Shown here: positions 19,320 through 27,306 of the stretch, piece after piece
How the letters are laid out: the number at the start of each line of letters is the position of its first letter
How positions within the stretch are numbered: position 1 is the first letter of the stretch
Notes under the pieces: generated by a model
Database searches by the model: none
Told to the model about the DNA's origin: nothing
The model's input: the letters and a program-made list of their open reading frames with translations, nothing else
Position numbers and translations under genes: made by a program
Assembly: GCA_009909065.1 (NCBI GenBank)
Contig: JAAANZ010000031.1
Coordinates: forward strand, 1-64,000
DNA: 64,000 nt
Origin: Alphaproteobacteria bacterium
GTDB taxonomy: Bacteria; Pseudomonadota; Alphaproteobacteria; Caulobacterales; Hyphomonadaceae
Direction of reading: 5' to 3'

Positions 19320-20030
19320 GCTCAGGACCTCGCTGTTGAACAGGAGTTCGCTGACCGGCGCGAAAGACATGGCCTTGAGCTGCTCGCGCGAGCGCTGGGT
19401 TTCCGGATCGAAGCTGCGCAGCGTTTCCAGCGTGTCGCCGAAAAAATCCAGGCGGATGGGCCAGTCGGAGGTCGGCGGATAGATATCGACGATCCCGCCA
19501 CGGATGGCGTATTCGCCGCGCTCACGCACCGTCGTGCTGCGCACGTATCCATTCGTCGAGAGATAGGCGACGAGCTGATCCTGCGTGACCTGGCCGCCCG
19601 CCTCGAGGGCCAGGCTCGAGGCCTGCATGACCGCGCGCGGCGGCACGCGCTGAACGAGGGACGATCCGGTTGTGACCACAAGCGTCCGGGCGCCATCACC
19701 GGTCGGCCGGGCCAGCCGGGCGAGGGACGCGCAGCGCTTTGCCGCAATGGCCGGCGTGGGCGAGATGCGGTCATAGGGCAGGACATCCCAGCCGGGCAGG
19801 TGGACGAGATCCAGTGTCGGCTCTGTAAACTCGGCAAGCTTGAGCGCCGCTTCGGCCTGTTTGTCATCGCGGGCCACATAGACCGCCCGCCCGCCGCGCG
19901 ATCCCAGCGCTTCGATCACCGCCATCAGGTCCGCACCGAAGGGCGCACCGGCAATCGACGCCGGACCGGTCAAATTGGCAAGCAGTTTGTCGGGCGTCAT
20001 CGGAGGGTCCTTGCCGGTGGGATTGGGCGA

Positions 20031-20291
20031 TCAGCCGGGGCGGGCCTCGTAGCGGAATGCGATCAGCTGGTCCAGCACCGGTCCGCGATGATTGTCAGGC
20101 ACAGGTTTCTGCCCGATGATCCAGGCGTAGACCTCCCAGTCCGGGGTCGCCAGCAGCCGCTCGAACTCGGCCAGCTGCACCTCATCGAAACCGGCAATCG
20201 CCTGATCGGCAAAACTGCCCATGATGAGATCCATCTCGCGAAAACCCCGGCGCCAGGCCCGGAACTGCAATTTGCGGCGCTTTTCATCCAT
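20031..20291 (-). CDS. sdhE: Succinate dehydrogenase assembly factor SdhE
   Basis: An 86-residue protein with the RGxxE/D motif as RRGFREMD near residue 15, the site that promotes covalent flavin attachment to SdhA and FrdA. The following helices (DLIMGSFADQAI; LAEFERLLATPDWEVYAWI) fit the five-helix SdhE fold. Its position between mfd and recG, divergent from recG, is the common alphaproteobacterial arrangement. ATG 20291 starts MDEKRRKLQFRAW, the normal N-terminus. Confidence 0.92.
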   Translation of the reverse strand: MDEKRRKLQFRAWRRGFREMDLIMGSFADQAIAGFDEVQLAEFERLLATPDWEVYAWIIGQKPVPDNHRGPVLDQLIAFRYEARPG

Positions 20292-20391
20292 GATCGGTTC
20301 CCATCGTTTTCAATTCGCCTCCAGATAGGGCGCCCTGGCGCGCACGCCAGCGATTGCCGCCCGCATCGCACCCGTCTAGCCTTTCGGCGCC

Positions 20392-22464
20392 ATGCGAGAC
20401 GAGCGCCTCTATACCCTTTTCGAACCTCTCGACAGCCTGCCCGGAATCGGGCCGAAGCTGAAGCCGGTCCTCGAAGGACTCATCGATGGCGATACGGTCT
20501 GGGACCTGCTTCTGCATCTTCCGGAACGCTGGCTCGATCGGCGGGTGCGCGAGCAATTCGACGCGCTCCAGCCGGGTGAAATCGCCACGGTCGAGGGCGA
20601 GGTGCATGCCGTCAAGGCGCCCTATTCGGCCAGGTCGCCGCACAGGGTCCAGCTGTTTGACGGGACCGGCTTCCTGACACTGACCTTCTTTCGCGCCGAC
20701 GGACGCTGGCTGCAGGCGCAGTTTCCCGTCGGCGCACGCCGGATCGTTTCAGGCCGGGTGGACGAGTTCCAGGGCGAGCGCCAGATGACGCATCCCGATT
20801 ACATCCTCGACCCGGCCCGGCCCGAACGCCCGCCACAGGTCGAGCCGGTCTACCGGCTGAGGGCCGGCCTCACGAACAAGCGCCTCCATGCGCTCATGGG
20901 CGCAGCGCTTGGCCAGATCCCGCAGGACCTGCCGGAATGGGGTGACCGCCACCTCGTCAGCCAGCGCGGCTGGCCCGATTTCCGCGCGGCGCTGGACGGG
21001 CTGCACGCTCCGCAGGGCTGGGACGAGGAAGCTCTCGCCCGCTGTCGCCAACGCCTGGCTTATGACGAGGCCCTCGCGCGCGAAGCGGCTTTCGCGCTTG
21101 CCCGCGCATCGCGCAGCCGGCGGCGCGCCCCGGCCATGCCGCCGGCACGCGACGCCCAGCGCGCCATTTTCCGGTCACTTCCCTTCCAGCCGACAGGCGC
21201 GCAGATCCGGACCGTCAAGGAGATCGGAACCGATCTTGCCAGCCCGTCGCCGATGCGCCGGATGCTGCAGGGCGATGTCGGCGCCGGCAAGACGCTGGTC
21301 GCGGCCATCGCGGCGGTTCAGGCGATAGAGGCGGGCTACCAGGTCGCCTTCATGGCGCCCACCGAAGTGCTCGCGCGCCAGCAATTCACAACGCTGGACC
21401 AGCTCCTGTCGGCCCACGGATACACGATCGCCGCGCTGACCGGACGCAACAAGGGATCGGGGCGAGAAGCCACCCTGATCGGGCTCGCGGATGGCTCCAT
21501 ACAGGTCGTGGCGGGAACACATGCCCTGTTCCAGCAACAGGTCGCCTTTCGCAATCTCGGCCTCATCATCGTCGATGAGCAGCACCGTTTCGGCGTCGCC
21601 GATCGCGTGAAACTCGCCGGGAAATCCGACAGCCCGCACATGCTGGTGATGAGCGCAACACCCATTCCGCGCACGCTTGCCCAGTCGGTTCATGGCGATC
21701 TCGACGTGTCCATCCTTGACGAGAAGCCGGCCGGGCGCAAACCGGTGGAAACCCGCGCCCTGCCCGACACGCGGATCGAGGATGTGGTGCAGGCTGTCGG
21801 CCGGGCCGTGTCCCGCGGCGAGCGGGCCTTCTGGATCTGTCCGAAAGTCGATGTCGAAGATGACGATTCGACCGCTGTGGGCCGCCATGCGGCCCTGTCG
21901 GACCAGCTGCGCATTCCCGTCGGCCTCGTTCATGGCCGGCTGAAACCGCCGGAAAAGGATGCCGCGCTCGAAGCGTTTCGCAGCGGCGAGACCGCCGTGC
22001 TCGTCGCCACGACCGTGGTCGAGGTCGGCGTCGATGTGCCCGAAGCGACCATCATGGTGATCGAGCGCGCCGAGGGTTTCGGCCTGGCCCAGCTCCACCA
22101 GTTGCGCGGACGTGTCGGGCGCGGCGACAAGCCGGCCTATTGCCTGCTTCTCTATCGTCCGCCTCTGGGCGAAACGGCGCGAGAACGCCTGGACACGCTG
22201 CGCCGGACCGAGGACGGATTCGCCATCGCCGAAGCCGATTTCCGGCTGCGCGGCCCGGGTGACGTGCTGGGCGTGCGCCAGGCCGGGACAGTGGATTACC
22301 GCGTCATCGAACTGCCCCGCGACAGCGACCTTGTCGAGATTGCGCGCAGCGATGCCGGCGTCGTTGTCGCGGCAGATCCGGACCTGTCAGGCGATCGCGG
22401 ACACGCGCTCAGCCTTGTTCGGGAGCTGTTTCGTCCGCGCGGTCTGCCGGACCCGAAATCCTGA
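20392..22464 (+). CDS. recG: ATP-dependent DNA helicase RecG
   Basis: A 690-residue branch-migration helicase acting on stalled forks and Holliday junctions. The N-terminal wedge/OB region (LPGIGPKLKPVLEGL; FDALQPGEIATVEGEV) precedes the helicase core. The core shows motif I GDVGAGKTLVA, motif II VDEQHRFGV, SATPIPRTLAQS (motif III), TTVVEVGVDVP and the RecG/Mfd TRG-type motif VGRGDKPAYCLL. Length is as usual. No frameshift is seen, unlike its paralogue mfd next door. ATG 20392 follows a short leader with no obvious strong ribosome binding site. The last 56 bases overlap the convergent DUF502 gene. Confidence 0.95.
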   Translation: MRDERLYTLFEPLDSLPGIGPKLKPVLEGLIDGDTVWDLLLHLPERWLDRRVREQFDALQPGEIATVEGEVHAVKAPYSARSPHRVQLFDGTGFLTLTFFRADGRWLQAQFPVGARRIVSGRVDEFQGERQMTHPDYILDPARPERPPQVEPVYRLRAGLTNKRLHALMGAALGQIPQDLPEWGDRHLVSQRGWPDFRAALDGLHAPQGWDEEALARCRQRLAYDEALAREAAFALARASRSRRRAPAMPPARDAQRAIFRSLPFQPTGAQIRTVKEIGTDLASPSPMRRMLQGDVGAGKTLVAAIAAVQAIEAGYQVAFMAPTEVLARQQFTTLDQLLSAHGYTIAALTGRNKGSGREATLIGLADGSIQVVAGTHALFQQQVAFRNLGLIIVDEQHRFGVADRVKLAGKSDSPHMLVMSATPIPRTLAQSVHGDLDVSILDEKPAGRKPVETRALPDTRIEDVVQAVGRAVSRGERAFWICPKVDVEDDDSTAVGRHAALSDQLRIPVGLVHGRLKPPEKDAALEAFRSGETAVLVATTVVEVGVDVPEATIMVIERAEGFGLAQLHQLRGRVGRGDKPAYCLLLYRPPLGETARERLDTLRRTEDGFAIAEADFRLRGPGDVLGVRQAGTVDYRVIELPRDSDLVEIARSDAGVVVAADPDLSGDRGHALSLVRELFRPRGLPDPKS

Positions 22465-23206
22465 TCGGCTCACCGCCCGGCCCGGATGCGCCCGGTTGAG
22501 GGCTTGCATCCTCCGGCTCTTCGCGGGGCAGGTCTTCGGGAACAACAAGCCCGGCGGAGATGATCAGCTTGGCGCCTTCCTCCACCGTCATGTCGAGATG
22601 AATGATCTCGTCGCCACTGACATACATGAGAAAGCCGGATGTCGGATTCGGAGTGGTTGGCACGAACACGCCGATGAATTCGTCGCCCAGCCGGCTGCGC
22701 ACCTCGCCGCGCGCACGCGCCGTCAGGAAGCCGATGCACCAGGTGCCCTTTTTCGGGTATTCGACCAGAACGACTTCCTTGAACGTCGCCTGCTCGTTCG
22801 ACGCGATCAGTTCGAACAACTGCTTGAAGGCGGAATAGAGGTTGGACACGACCGGGATGCTCGACAGCATGCGGTCGGAAATGCGCAGGATTGACCGGCC
22901 GATCAGGTTGGTCGCGATGGCCCCGAGCAGTGTCAGTGCGATGATAGCGACCAGGACGCCGAAGCCGGGAATGGCGATATTGGTGTAGGTCTCCGGCTTC
23001 AGGATCGGCGGCAGAAGGGGCTTGATCCGCGCATCCATGAACAGGATGAACCAGTAAACCACGCCGATCGAGATCGCGATCGGTGCGGCAATCACGACAC
23101 CGGCAAAGAAGCGGCTGCGCAACCAGCCGAACAGGGTCGGCTTGGGGGGGGGCTCGCTCGGCGGAAGGCCGTGGGCCTCCCTGTCTGATCGTTTCTTTTT
23201 TGCCAT
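22409..23206 (-). CDS. DUF502 family membrane protein
   Basis: A 265-residue protein with two transmembrane helices (FFAGVVIAAPIAISIGVVYWFIL and GFGVLVAIIALTLLGAIATNL) and the conserved DUF502 core: IPVVSNLYSAFKQL, FKEVVLVEYPKKGTWCIGFLT, FVPTTPNPTSGFLMYV and MTVEEGAKLIISAG. Function is unknown; plant relatives (COV family) affect vesicle or membrane traits. The track frame begins far upstream at 24112. ATG 23206 is preferred because MAKKKRSDREAHG begins the family N-terminus. The nine-G run at ~23144 encodes the PPP of the N-terminal linker. Its neighbour recG is a conserved association in alphaproteobacteria. Confidence 0.88.
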   Translation of the reverse strand: MAKKKRSDREAHGLPPSEPPPKPTLFGWLRSRFFAGVVIAAPIAISIGVVYWFILFMDARIKPLLPPILKPETYTNIAIPGFGVLVAIIALTLLGAIATNLIGRSILRISDRMLSSIPVVSNLYSAFKQLFELIASNEQATFKEVVLVEYPKKGTWCIGFLTARARGEVRSRLGDEFIGVFVPTTPNPTSGFLMYVSGDEIIHLDMTVEEGAKLIISAGLVVPEDLPREEPEDASPQPGASGPGGEPIRISGPADRADETAPEQG

Positions 23207-23284
23207 CCGGCTTCTCTCCCGCAAGGGTAGGGCCCCTATGAAAGCGGCTTGGTAGAATCGACGTTTCGCGTAATTGTGGCGAAG

Positions 23285-24283
23285 ATGAGTATGACGCAAG
23301 ATATTGAAGCTGGCCTTACCGCACTTGCCTCGCAGCTGCTCGGCGCAGGCGCACGGATCGACGGGCTCAAGCGATTGTCCGGCGGCGCGAGCCAGGAGAC
23401 CTGGGCTTTCTCGGTAAGCGCGGGTGCGGCAAGCCGCCCGCTGATTCTGCGACGCGCGCCTGGCGGGGGCGGCGAGGCGCGCAATTCCACGGCCATCGGA
23501 CTGCCGGCCGAGGCCCGGCTGATCGAGGCCGCTGTGGCCGCCGGCGTGCCGGCACCGGGCATTGCCCATGTATGCCAGCCCGGTGACGGGCTCGGCGAGG
23601 CCTTCATCATGGAGCGGGTGGGCGGCGAGACGATCGCCCGCAAGATTCTGCGCGACGACACGTATGAACAGGCCCGCACGCGGCTCGCCGCCCAGTGCGG
23701 GCGGGCCCTGGCCGGTATTCACGGCATCGACATCGCCAACCTGCCCGAACTGCCGGAAAGCTTCGGCACCGACCAGCTTGACCGTTATGAAGAAATCTAT
23801 CGCGGCTTTGAGGCGCCGCGGCCCGTATTCGAACTGGCGATACAGTGGCTGCGCGCCAATGCGCCCCGCCCGCTTGCGCCTGTCCTGGTGCATGGCGATT
23901 TCCGGCTCGGCAACCTGATGGTTGACGAAAACGGCCTTGCAGCCGTCCTCGACTGGGAACTGGCCCATATCGGAGACCCGCGCGAGGATATCGCCTGGGC
24001 CTGTATCAATTCCTGGCGCTTCGGAGTGGCCGAAAAACGGGTTGGCGGCTTCGGAGACCTTCCCGACCTGCTGGAGGCCTATGGCGCGGCCGGCGGCGCA
24101 CAGATCGCGCAAGGCGAGATCGACTGGTGGGAAATGCTCGGATCATTGAAATGGGGAATCATGTGCATGATCATGTATGACGCCTTCCGCTCGGGCGCCG
24201 ATCCGAGTGTCGAGCGCGCCACGATCGGCCGGCGCGTGTCGGAAACCGAGATCGATCTGATCAACCTCCTGGAAAAGGTCTGA
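23285..24283 (+). CDS. Phosphotransferase family protein (APH/ACAD10-like kinase fold)
   Basis: A 332-residue aminoglycoside-phosphotransferase-fold protein. It has LKRLSGGASQETWAF (nucleotide loop), the catalytic loop VLVHGDFRLGNLMVD, and the metal-binding LDWELAHIGDPREDIAW. This subgroup resembles the kinase part of mammalian ACAD10/11, which phosphorylates hydroxyacyl-CoAs, and in bacteria usually pairs with a DUF6285 gene, as here (7 bases downstream). The role is probably in degradation of hydroxylated fatty acids, not in antibiotic resistance; that is inference. ATG 23285 or ATG 23291 (MTQDIEAG) could be the start. Confidence 0.8.
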   Translation: MSMTQDIEAGLTALASQLLGAGARIDGLKRLSGGASQETWAFSVSAGAASRPLILRRAPGGGGEARNSTAIGLPAEARLIEAAVAAGVPAPGIAHVCQPGDGLGEAFIMERVGGETIARKILRDDTYEQARTRLAAQCGRALAGIHGIDIANLPELPESFGTDQLDRYEEIYRGFEAPRPVFELAIQWLRANAPRPLAPVLVHGDFRLGNLMVDENGLAAVLDWELAHIGDPREDIAWACINSWRFGVAEKRVGGFGDLPDLLEAYGAAGGAQIAQGEIDWWEMLGSLKWGIMCMIMYDAFRSGADPSVERATIGRRVSETEIDLINLLEKV

Positions 24284-24289
24284 CCCGTC

Positions 24290-24678
24290 ATGCATGACCA
24301 GCCGTCCGCCGCCGAACTCGTGAACGCCGTCAGGAGCTTTATCCGCGAGACGGCCCGCCCGCAGCTTTCAGGACATGCCGCCTTCCATGCGCGCGTGGCG
24401 GAAAACGCGCTTGCGATTGTCGAGCGGGAACTCGCCAGCCGTCCGCGCCAGGAAGCCGAGGAGGCGCAACGTCTCGCTGCCCTCCTCGATATCGGCGGCT
24501 CACCGGCTCACCGGACGAACTCAATCACAAGCTCGCCCAAGCGATCCGGCAGGGCGAGCTGACCGTGAGGACCCCCGGGCTGCTCGATCACCTGAAGAAA
24601 ACCGCGATCGCACAGGTCGAGATCGACCAGCCGCACTATTCCGGCCTTGGGATCGCCACAAAACAGGTTCAGTCCTGA
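24290..24678 (+). pseudogene. DUF6285 family protein, frameshifted
   Basis: The start (MHDQPSAAELVNAVRSFI; FHARVAENALAIVERELA) is a typical DUF6285 N-terminus, the usual partner of APH-like kinases. After LLDIGGS the frame is lost and the track ORF ends at 24562 with unrelated residues. In another frame the expected C-terminus follows: SPDELNHKLAQAIRQGEL, then TPGLLDHLKKTAIAQ and DQPHYSGL. The break is at an 8-bp tandem duplication (24497). Removing one copy gives a continuous 126-residue protein ending at TGA 24678. Function of the family is unknown. Confidence 0.85.
24497..24514. repeat. 8-bp tandem duplication breaking the DUF6285 gene
   Basis: GGCTCACC occurs twice, with the period continuing for two more bases. 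Deleting one copy restores GGSPDELN in frame. Confidence 0.92.
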
Positions 24679-24682
24679 CCGC

Positions 24683-25579
24683 ATGAAACTGCGATTCCTG
24701 TTTGGATCGGTCCTCGTCGCCCTGCTCGGCTGGATCGCCTTCAAAGACAGCCTCTGGACCGCCTGGGTCACGCGGGGACCAACCGCGGGTGCGCCAGCGC
24801 CCGACCCGGGAACGGCTGAAGGCTGGCTTATGAGTCCCCGGGCAAAGCCGGCCGCGGTCTGGGACAGCCGCTGGGCGGTGGATATCTTCATGCTTCCCGC
24901 CCGGCCCGGCCTCGCCAGCGCCGAAGGCCCTGTCGCCGCCGGGGACGCGGACATGCGCCGCCATCTCGCCGAGAGAACGCAAACCCTGGCCGCTCCGCTG
25001 GCCAATATCGGTCCTGTTTACGTGCCCTGGCTGCGCCTTCCCGGCGCGGCATCGCGCGATCCCGACTGGAGTGCGGCCCGTTCGGACCTTGTCGCGGCGC
25101 TCGCGGCCTATCTCGAGACGGACAATCGCGGCCGGGCCATCCTGTTTGCCGCGCCCCCCGGAAGCGAGCCGCTCCTGTCCGGTCTGGCCGAGGGCCTGGA
25201 AGCCGGCTCCGACAGGCTGAGCGATCGCCTTGGCGGCATCGTTCACTTTTCGGCCGGCGCGCCGCTCGATCCGCCGCCGGGCCTTTGCGGACCGGCCATT
25301 GGCGAGAATTGCGTGGTCACCATCCCCGTATCGGCCCGGCGCGGCGCGTTGTCCTTCCTGTCACCCCAGCTTCCCCGAGCCATGCCCGGGTTTGAAATCG
25401 ACGCGCCCGCATCGGCCGGCTCGGCACTGACCGTTCGGCGCGAGACGATCCTGGCATGGCTGGAAAGAAACGCGGCGCGTCCGGCCGAACCCCTTGGCGG
25501 GCTCGAACCGATCGAGGTCGCCCCGATCCGCCGGCCCGGCTCACAGCCGACACCGGAGATGCGCGGGCGCGGCGGGTGA
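24683..25579 (+). CDS. Membrane-anchored DUF3089-like protein
   Basis: A 298-residue protein. One N-terminal hydrophobic segment (FLFGSVLVALLGWIAF) suggests export or anchoring. The remainder has features of the DUF3089 alpha/beta-hydrolase-like group: SRWAVDIFMLPARPG, GPVYVPWLRLPG, and a YLETDNRGRAILFAAPPGSEPLL segment in the place where the nucleophile elbow would lie. I do not see a canonical G-x-S-x-G, so enzymatic activity is doubtful. It starts four bases after the DUF6285 stop codon and is probably co-transcribed. The family call is tentative. Confidence 0.4.
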   Translation: MKLRFLFGSVLVALLGWIAFKDSLWTAWVTRGPTAGAPAPDPGTAEGWLMSPRAKPAAVWDSRWAVDIFMLPARPGLASAEGPVAAGDADMRRHLAERTQTLAAPLANIGPVYVPWLRLPGAASRDPDWSAARSDLVAALAAYLETDNRGRAILFAAPPGSEPLLSGLAEGLEAGSDRLSDRLGGIVHFSAGAPLDPPPGLCGPAIGENCVVTIPVSARRGALSFLSPQLPRAMPGFEIDAPASAGSALTVRRETILAWLERNAARPAEPLGGLEPIEVAPIRRPGSQPTPEMRGRGG

Positions 25580-25584
25580 ACCGG

Positions 25585-25785
25585 TCAGTTCATGCGGGCG
25601 CCTGCGGGTCCATCGCCGCGCAGGATCGAGATGACACGGTCCCAGTGCGCCAGCGCCGCTGCATCTCCCAGGGCCGCGATTTCAGCGGCGCGCAGCGTTG
25701 CGATCACCTCGGCATCCTCGCCATATTGCTGTTCAAGGTCCGCAGCGGCCATTTCCGCGCGCACTGTATCCACCTGCTCATCCAT
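25585..25785 (-). CDS. Small conserved-looking acidic protein of unknown function
   Basis: A 66-residue protein: MDEQVDTVRAEMAAADLEQ, then EVIATLRAAEIAALGDAAALAHW. It is helical and acidic, without cysteine or membrane segment. I do not recognise a family. Sensible composition, a GGAG before ATG 25785 and tight packing between two genes support it as real. Its start abuts the photolyase promoter region at 25786, so the two are divergently transcribed. The track start at 25818 would run through that promoter. Confidence 0.55.
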   Translation of the reverse strand: MDEQVDTVRAEMAAADLEQQYGEDAEVIATLRAAEIAALGDAAALAHWDRVISILRGDGPAGARMN

Positions 25786-25815
25786 TGATCCAACTCCCGT
25801 GCCGGGGCGTAACCT
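25786..25815 (+). promoter_or_regulatory. ECF11 (RpoE/ChrR)-type promoter of the photolyase operon
   Basis: TGATCC (25786-25791), an 18-base spacer, then TAACCT (25810-25815), with CG directly before TAA. This fits the known RpoE/ChrR promoter pattern of Rhodobacter sphaeroides (TGATCC, ~18, TAA). Transcription would begin about 20 bases before the photolyase ATG. The same pattern occurs at 47537-47566 before the ChrR-like operon, which makes chance unlikely. Confidence 0.7.
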
Positions 25816-25839
25816 CACTCACACATCTAGCCTCCGGAG

Positions 25840-27306
25840 ATGACCCGCCCAGTGTCCCAGTCGGATCCCGTCATAATGTGGTTCAGGAATGACCTTCGCC
25901 TGCACGACAACCCGGCCCTGCATGCGGCCGTTTCGAGCGGGCGGCCTTTGGTATGCCTCTATATCCTCGACGAGGAGAGCCCGGGTCTTCGCGTGCCGGG
26001 CGGCGCGGCGAAATGGTGGCTGGACAAGTCGCTGCGTGCACTCGGCGAAGATATTGCCGCGCGTGGCGGGCGGCTCACGCTGCGCCGCGGCCGGGCTGAC
26101 GCGGTGATTGACCAGGTCGTGGAGGAGAGCGGAGCCGGCGCCATTGTCTGGAACAGGCGCTATGACGCCGTCGGGCGCACGATCGATGCCGGTATAAAGG
26201 AAGGCCTGCGCGCGCGCGGTCTCAAAGCCGACAGTCATAACGGATCGCTCCTGATGGAACCCTGGCGCCTGGAAACCGGCTCGGGGGGCTATTACAAGGT
26301 GTTCACGCCCTTCTGGCGCGCACTCTGGAAAGCCTATGAGGCGCCCGGCGATCTCGGTGTGCCCGCGGATCTCGGCGGTCCGCAGCCCGCCAGTGATGCA
26401 CTGGATGACTGGGGATTGCACCCGACACGACCGGACTGGTCGAAGGGCTTCGAGCGGCTCTGGACACCCGGCGAGACGCCTGCCCGCGAGCGTCTCGAGA
26501 GCTTCCTGGACGGCCCCGCCGAACACTATGACGATGCCCGCGAGCGCCCCGATACAGACGGCACATCACGCCTGTCGCCGCATTTGCGCTGGGGCGAGAT
26601 CGGGCCGGCCAGCGTCTGGCGCACAGTCCGCGCGGCCATGGAGGAAGGGGCGATCGATCAAAGGCATGCCCTGTCATTCCTCTCGGAGATTGCCTGGCGG
26701 GAATTCTCCTATGTCCTTCTCTTCCACAATCCCGATCTTTGCGAGGAGAATTACAATTCCGATTTCCGGCACATGCCCTGGCGCGACAGTGAAACCGACC
26801 TCAAGGCCTGGCAGAAGGGCCTGACCGGGTATCCAATGGTCGATGCCGGGATGCGCCAGCTCTGGGCTCGCGGCTGGATGCATAACCGCGTGCGCATGAT
26901 CACGGGCAGCTTCCTGACCAAGCACCTCCTGCTACCATGGCAGCAAGGAGAGGACTGGTTCTGGGACACGCTTGTCGATGCCGACCCGGCCTCCAATGCG
27001 GCCGGCTGGCAATGGGTGGCCGGTTCCGGTGCCGATGCGGCGCCCTATTTCCGCGTCTTCAACCCTATCACGCAGGGCGCAAAATTCGACCCCGATGGCG
27101 CTTATGTCCGTCACTGGTGCCCCGAAATCGCCAGCCTGCCGGACAAGCACCTGCATGCGCCCTGGAAGGCCCCGAAAGACGTGCTCAAGACCGCTGGCGT
27201 CGAACTCGGCCGGAATTACCCCGCTCCGCTGATCGAGCACATGGACGGGCGCCGGCGGGCGCTGGAAGCCTATGACATATTGAAGGAAAGGCGCGAGACG
27301 GCATGA
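25840..27306 (+). CDS. phr: Deoxyribodipyrimidine photolyase (class I CPD type)
   Basis: A 488-residue light-driven enzyme that splits cyclobutane pyrimidine dimers. The N-terminal alpha/beta antenna domain begins IMWFRNDLRLHDNPAL. The FAD-binding helical domain contains LRWGEIGPASVW, FLSEIAWREFSYVLLFHNP, MVDAGMRQLWARGWMHNR and LLPWQQGEDWFWDTLVDAD, then the NAAGWQWVAGSGADAAPYFR signature. All are typical of class I photolyases with an antenna cofactor. It is the first gene of a four-gene operon whose members overlap by four bases each, and it lies 24 bases downstream of the ECF11-like promoter. Confidence 0.95.
   Translation: MTRPVSQSDPVIMWFRNDLRLHDNPALHAAVSSGRPLVCLYILDEESPGLRVPGGAAKWWLDKSLRALGEDIAARGGRLTLRRGRADAVIDQVVEESGAGAIVWNRRYDAVGRTIDAGIKEGLRARGLKADSHNGSLLMEPWRLETGSGGYYKVFTPFWRALWKAYEAPGDLGVPADLGGPQPASDALDDWGLHPTRPDWSKGFERLWTPGETPARERLESFLDGPAEHYDDARERPDTDGTSRLSPHLRWGEIGPASVWRTVRAAMEEGAIDQRHALSFLSEIAWREFSYVLLFHNPDLCEENYNSDFRHMPWRDSETDLKAWQKGLTGYPMVDAGMRQLWARGWMHNRVRMITGSFLTKHLLLPWQQGEDWFWDTLVDADPASNAAGWQWVAGSGADAAPYFRVFNPITQGAKFDPDGAYVRHWCPEIASLPDKHLHAPWKAPKDVLKTAGVELGRNYPAPLIEHMDGRRRALEAYDILKERRETA

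Larger units (their letters stand above)
16506..20000 (-). pseudogene. mfd: Transcription-repair coupling factor, frameshifted twice
   Basis: Mfd removes stalled RNA polymerase and recruits UvrA. All parts are present but in three track ORFs. The N-terminal UvrB-like part (18531-20000 frame) runs to SGFRER. The middle (17818-19215 frame) holds the CarD-like polymerase-binding domain (DHGVGRYEGLRTLEL) and helicase motif I (CGDVGFGKTEVAL). The C-terminal part (16506-17975 frame) holds DEEQRFGV, SATPIPRTLQM and the TRCF domain. Each break is exactly at a perfect tandem duplication, of 14 bp at 19292 and 7 bp at 17923. With one copy removed from each, the reads SGFRERYLTRFG and VEVRQLSRLVSGKD become continuous and a normal 1157-residue Mfd results. 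Together the two add 21 bp, so only the middle third is out of frame. True mutation or assembly error cannot be told apart here. Confidence 0.9.

Noticed and set aside
17986-19482. 498-residue plus-strand ORF spanning one mfd break
   Set aside because: Antisense to mfd. It is open through the 14-bp duplication by chance and carries no motif.
16506-20000. Programmed frameshifting in mfd
   Set aside because: No slippery heptamer is seen, the breaks coincide with tandem duplications, and a correct product would need two shifts. Mutation or assembly error is simpler.
23285-24283. Aminoglycoside resistance gene
   Set aside because: The kinase fold is shared, but the sequence type and the DUF6285 neighbour point to ACAD10-like metabolic kinases, not to drug resistance.
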